Shown piece after piece: positions 32,961-34,142 of a DNA stretch of 34,142 bases. The notes below the pieces were generated by a model. The model saw only the letters and a list, made by a program, of their open reading frames with translations. It was not told where the DNA came from and ran no database searches. The stretch comes from CAITSH01 sp945892985 (GTDB lineage: Bacteria > Pseudomonadota > Gammaproteobacteria > Burkholderiales > SG8-39): the NCBI GenBank assembly GCA_945892985.1, contig CAMDDU010000046.1, positions 1 through 34,142 of the forward strand, given 5' to 3'. Numbering within the stretch: the first letter of the stretch is position 1; every line of letters begins with the position of its first letter. Position numbers and translations under genes: made by a program.

Positions 32961-33178
32961 TTCTTTAGACGGGCTGTAATAGATGCCTTGACGACTTCCC
33001 AGGGCACAACATCGCCCGGATTAGTCTCGTGATCCTGTAACCGACGATCTAGCTCGATGCGCTGTGCATCCGTCAACGGGGTGACCTCAGCAATGCTGTC
33101 CCAGATCTCCTCAACGAGCGAAATCCTCTCCTGAATGCTGAGACGCTCGATTCCGAGGGCTTTTAGTGAAGAACTCAT
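32957..33178 (-). CDS. Addiction-module antitoxin of the stabl family (cassette B)
   Basis: A 73-residue antitoxin of the putative addiction-module component family (TIGR02574 type). It has IERLSIQERISLVEEIWDSI, then TPLTDAQRIELDRRLQDHE and the conserved NPGDVVPWEVVKA. It is paired with the ParE-type toxin through an ATGA overlap and is transcribed first. These short proteins neutralise ParE/RelE toxins. Confidence 0.92.
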   Translation of the reverse strand: MSSSLKALGIERLSIQERISLVEEIWDSIAEVTPLTDAQRIELDRRLQDHETNPGDVVPWEVVKASITARLKK

Positions 33179-33219
33179 GGTTTCATGTTACCAAAGTCAG
33201 GGGGCGACTGGATTTGCGC

Positions 33220-33279
33220 GCATAACGTTTGACATAAGGGGCTTGCGGTAGCAAGTCCCGCTTGATGGATGGGTTGGGC
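33220..33279 (-). other. attC site of cassette A
   Basis: A 60-base attC with plus-strand cores GCATAAC (33220-33226) and GTTGGGC (33273-33279). The interior pairs GGGGCTTGC / GCAAGTCCC. It begins 2 bases after the LprI-like gene's stop. Confidence 0.83.
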
Positions 33280-33280
33280 A

Positions 33281-33682
33281 TTACCATGCGGGGCAACTTA
33301 AATCACCCTCTTGGCAGTTACCTAGAGCTTCCAGTTCTTTGTTGCGTTGGCGTGTCTTTTCAGTAAGGCAACCAGCTAAAACCATTGAATGGGCTGACCC
33401 ACCTTTAACACCAGAGGCTTCAAATTGACACGCTAAATCTTTGAATTTAATCCAAGCCAACTGCACCTCTTTGAGTTGTAGTTTTTGTGTTGGATTTAAC
33501 TTTGCTCTGAAATCGTTGTAGGTTTTGTTTATTTTCTTTGTTTCACGGTCTAGGTCAGAAGATGCGCATTGGTTCATATCGGTTTGTGTTTGAGGGTTTT
33601 GACAATCTAGAGCTAAAGCAGAGCTTGAAACGAATAAGCTGGATAAAAACGAACAAACCAATAATGCTTTATGTAACTTCAT
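33281..33682 (-). CDS. Secreted LprI-like protein (DUF1311 / lysozyme-inhibitor LprI family; cassette A)
   Basis: A 133-residue protein with a clear signal peptide (KLHKALLVCSFLSSLFVSSSALAL), likely cut before DCQNP. The mature part has the DUF1311 pattern: CQNPQTQTDMNQCASSDLDRE, with the conserved paired Cys residues, then KLNPTQKLQLKEVQLAWIKFKD and a late Cys in AGCLTEKTRQR. Family proteins include the mycobacterial lysozyme inhibitor LprI, so a periplasmic role in countering lysozyme is possible but not shown. Base composition is strikingly AT-rich compared with the surrounding genes, a sign of separate origin. The gene lies alone in its cassette. Confidence 0.88.
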   Translation of the reverse strand: MKLHKALLVCSFLSSLFVSSSALALDCQNPQTQTDMNQCASSDLDRETKKINKTYNDFRAKLNPTQKLQLKEVQLAWIKFKDLACQFEASGVKGGSAHSMVLAGCLTEKTRQRNKELEALGNCQEGDLSCPAW

Positions 33683-33702
33683 AGATTTCCTTTTCTTGTT
33701 AT

Positions 33703-33771
33703 GCCCAACGTAGAAGTCACCGGCGCTGCGCGGCTTTATCGCGCAGCGTCCGTGTGGACTGCCGGGTTGGG
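33703..33771 (-). other. Right-end attC site
   Basis: A 69-base attC with plus-strand core GCCCAAC (33703-33709) and outer core GTTGGGG (33765-33771), the latter not matching the consensus at its last base. The central stem is GCTGCGCG / CGCGCAGC. It should belong to a further cassette, but that cassette's gene is replaced by the truncated IS30-type transposase. Confidence 0.72.
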
Positions 33772-34142
33772 GGCGACGCAGAGTTGTTGCTGGTTAATTT
33801 CAGCAAAGTAAGGCTTGGCTGCCAAGGCATTACAGGCGCTGGCGTACCGCGCGAACTCGGTGCCGTTATCAAAGGTGATGGACCTGACCTTGAAGGGGGC
33901 GAGCGTCTTGCTAAGCAGCGTGGCCGTCAGATCGGCGGTGGGCTGCGTGAGTACGCCAAGGCAGGTATAGCGACTCTTACGCTCAACGGCGGCCAGAACG
34001 CAGCGCGGCTCGCTTATCTTGCCGCGCATTGTATCGGCCTCCCAATGGCCTGCCTGCAGGCGCTCTTGAATGTGCTTGGGGCGATGGCGGATCGAGGGGC
34101 GATTGCGAGGCATTCCTCCGGTAGAGCTGCGCCAGAGCGCCT
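33736..34142 (-). pseudogene. Truncated IS30-family transposase
   Basis: The ORF continues past the right edge of the window; the ATG at 34113 is internal. The visible part is the start of the integrase-type DDE core: IQERLQAGHWEADTMRG (the GHWEAD motif with the first catalytic Asp), AAVERKSRYTCL, then SITFDNGTEFARY with the second Asp. After YFAEINQ the family sequence should continue with a proline/tryptophan stretch and a terminal Glu (DPYSPWQRGTNEN type). Instead it runs into attC-derived sequence and stops at 33736, so the third catalytic residue is missing. Disruption at about position 33795 makes it a remnant. Confidence 0.88.

Larger units (their letters stand above)
29984..33771 (-). 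mobile_element. Integron gene-cassette array (six complete cassettes, seven attC sites)
   Basis: All genes lie on the minus strand and each cassette ends in an attC site, so the array is read from high to low coordinates. The complete cassettes are A 33226-33708, B 32619-33225, C 32054-32618, D 31319-32053, E 30660-31318 and F 29990-30659. Each has its own gene or gene pair and little spacer; stop codons often fall in or next to the attC core. No integrase or attI is in the window. From the orientation it would lie beyond the right edge, or be missing (CALIN). The left end borders chromosomal genes. Confidence 0.9.

Overview
The window reads as a GC-rich betaproteobacterial chromosome segment, probably Burkholderiales or a close relative. 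The main pointers are a Bug-type solute-binding protein, a double-length UvrA, bifunctional MnmC, an isolated SoxYZ pair and EttA. No rRNA, tRNA or CRISPR is visible. Many spurious antisense ORFs come from the high GC content.

Layout, left to right. (1) 1-4704: the 3' part of a NodU/CmcH-type carbamoyltransferase, a DUF2076 protein, a Bug-type binding protein, a VOC/glyoxalase protein, two small envelope proteins and a CnbZ/RidA-like protein. (2) 4705-13055: a short inverted repeat pair and a perfect bidirectional terminator, then on the minus strand the DEAD-box helicase RhlE (apparently with an ATT start), a small hypothetical protein and a 1916-residue tandem UvrA-UvrA fusion. (3) 13056-20145: soxY-soxZ, a hypothetical protein, an alpha/beta-hydrolase fused to a LuxR helix-turn-helix, mnmC, a periplasmic binding protein, and divergently ettA. 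(4) 20146-21187: about 1 kb without genes, made of a long imperfect inverted repeat with a 12-bp tandem repeat near its centre, a further partial copy of its arm and a dRS3-like palindrome. (5) 21188-29758: FKBP isomerase, GIY-YIG protein, SDR oxidoreductase, a 7TMR-DISM/GGDEF sensor broken by one extra base, an orphan molybdenum-hydroxylase large subunit, a trypsin-fold PDZ protein that has lost its catalytic triad, and an MFS transporter.

(6) 29984-33771 is the most striking part: an integron gene-cassette array read on the minus strand. Seven attC sites bound six complete cassettes. In every cassette the 7-base core at its start is the exact reverse complement of the outer core of its own attC, as expected for units that integrate from circles. 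Four cassettes carry toxin-antitoxin pairs (stabl-antitoxin/ParE, HigB/HigA-like, HigBA, antitoxin/MazF), one carries an AT-rich secreted LprI-like protein, and one carries a protein I do not recognise. No integrase is in the window. Given the orientation, intI and attI would lie beyond the right edge, or the array is a CALIN (attC cluster lacking an integrase). A truncated IS30-family transposase abuts the first attC at the right edge.

Functionally most of the window is ordinary housekeeping: DNA repair, tRNA modification, RNA remodelling, translation control, transport. The array and the repeat block are the accessory, mobile parts. The toxin-antitoxin cassettes are expected to protect the array against loss by deletion.
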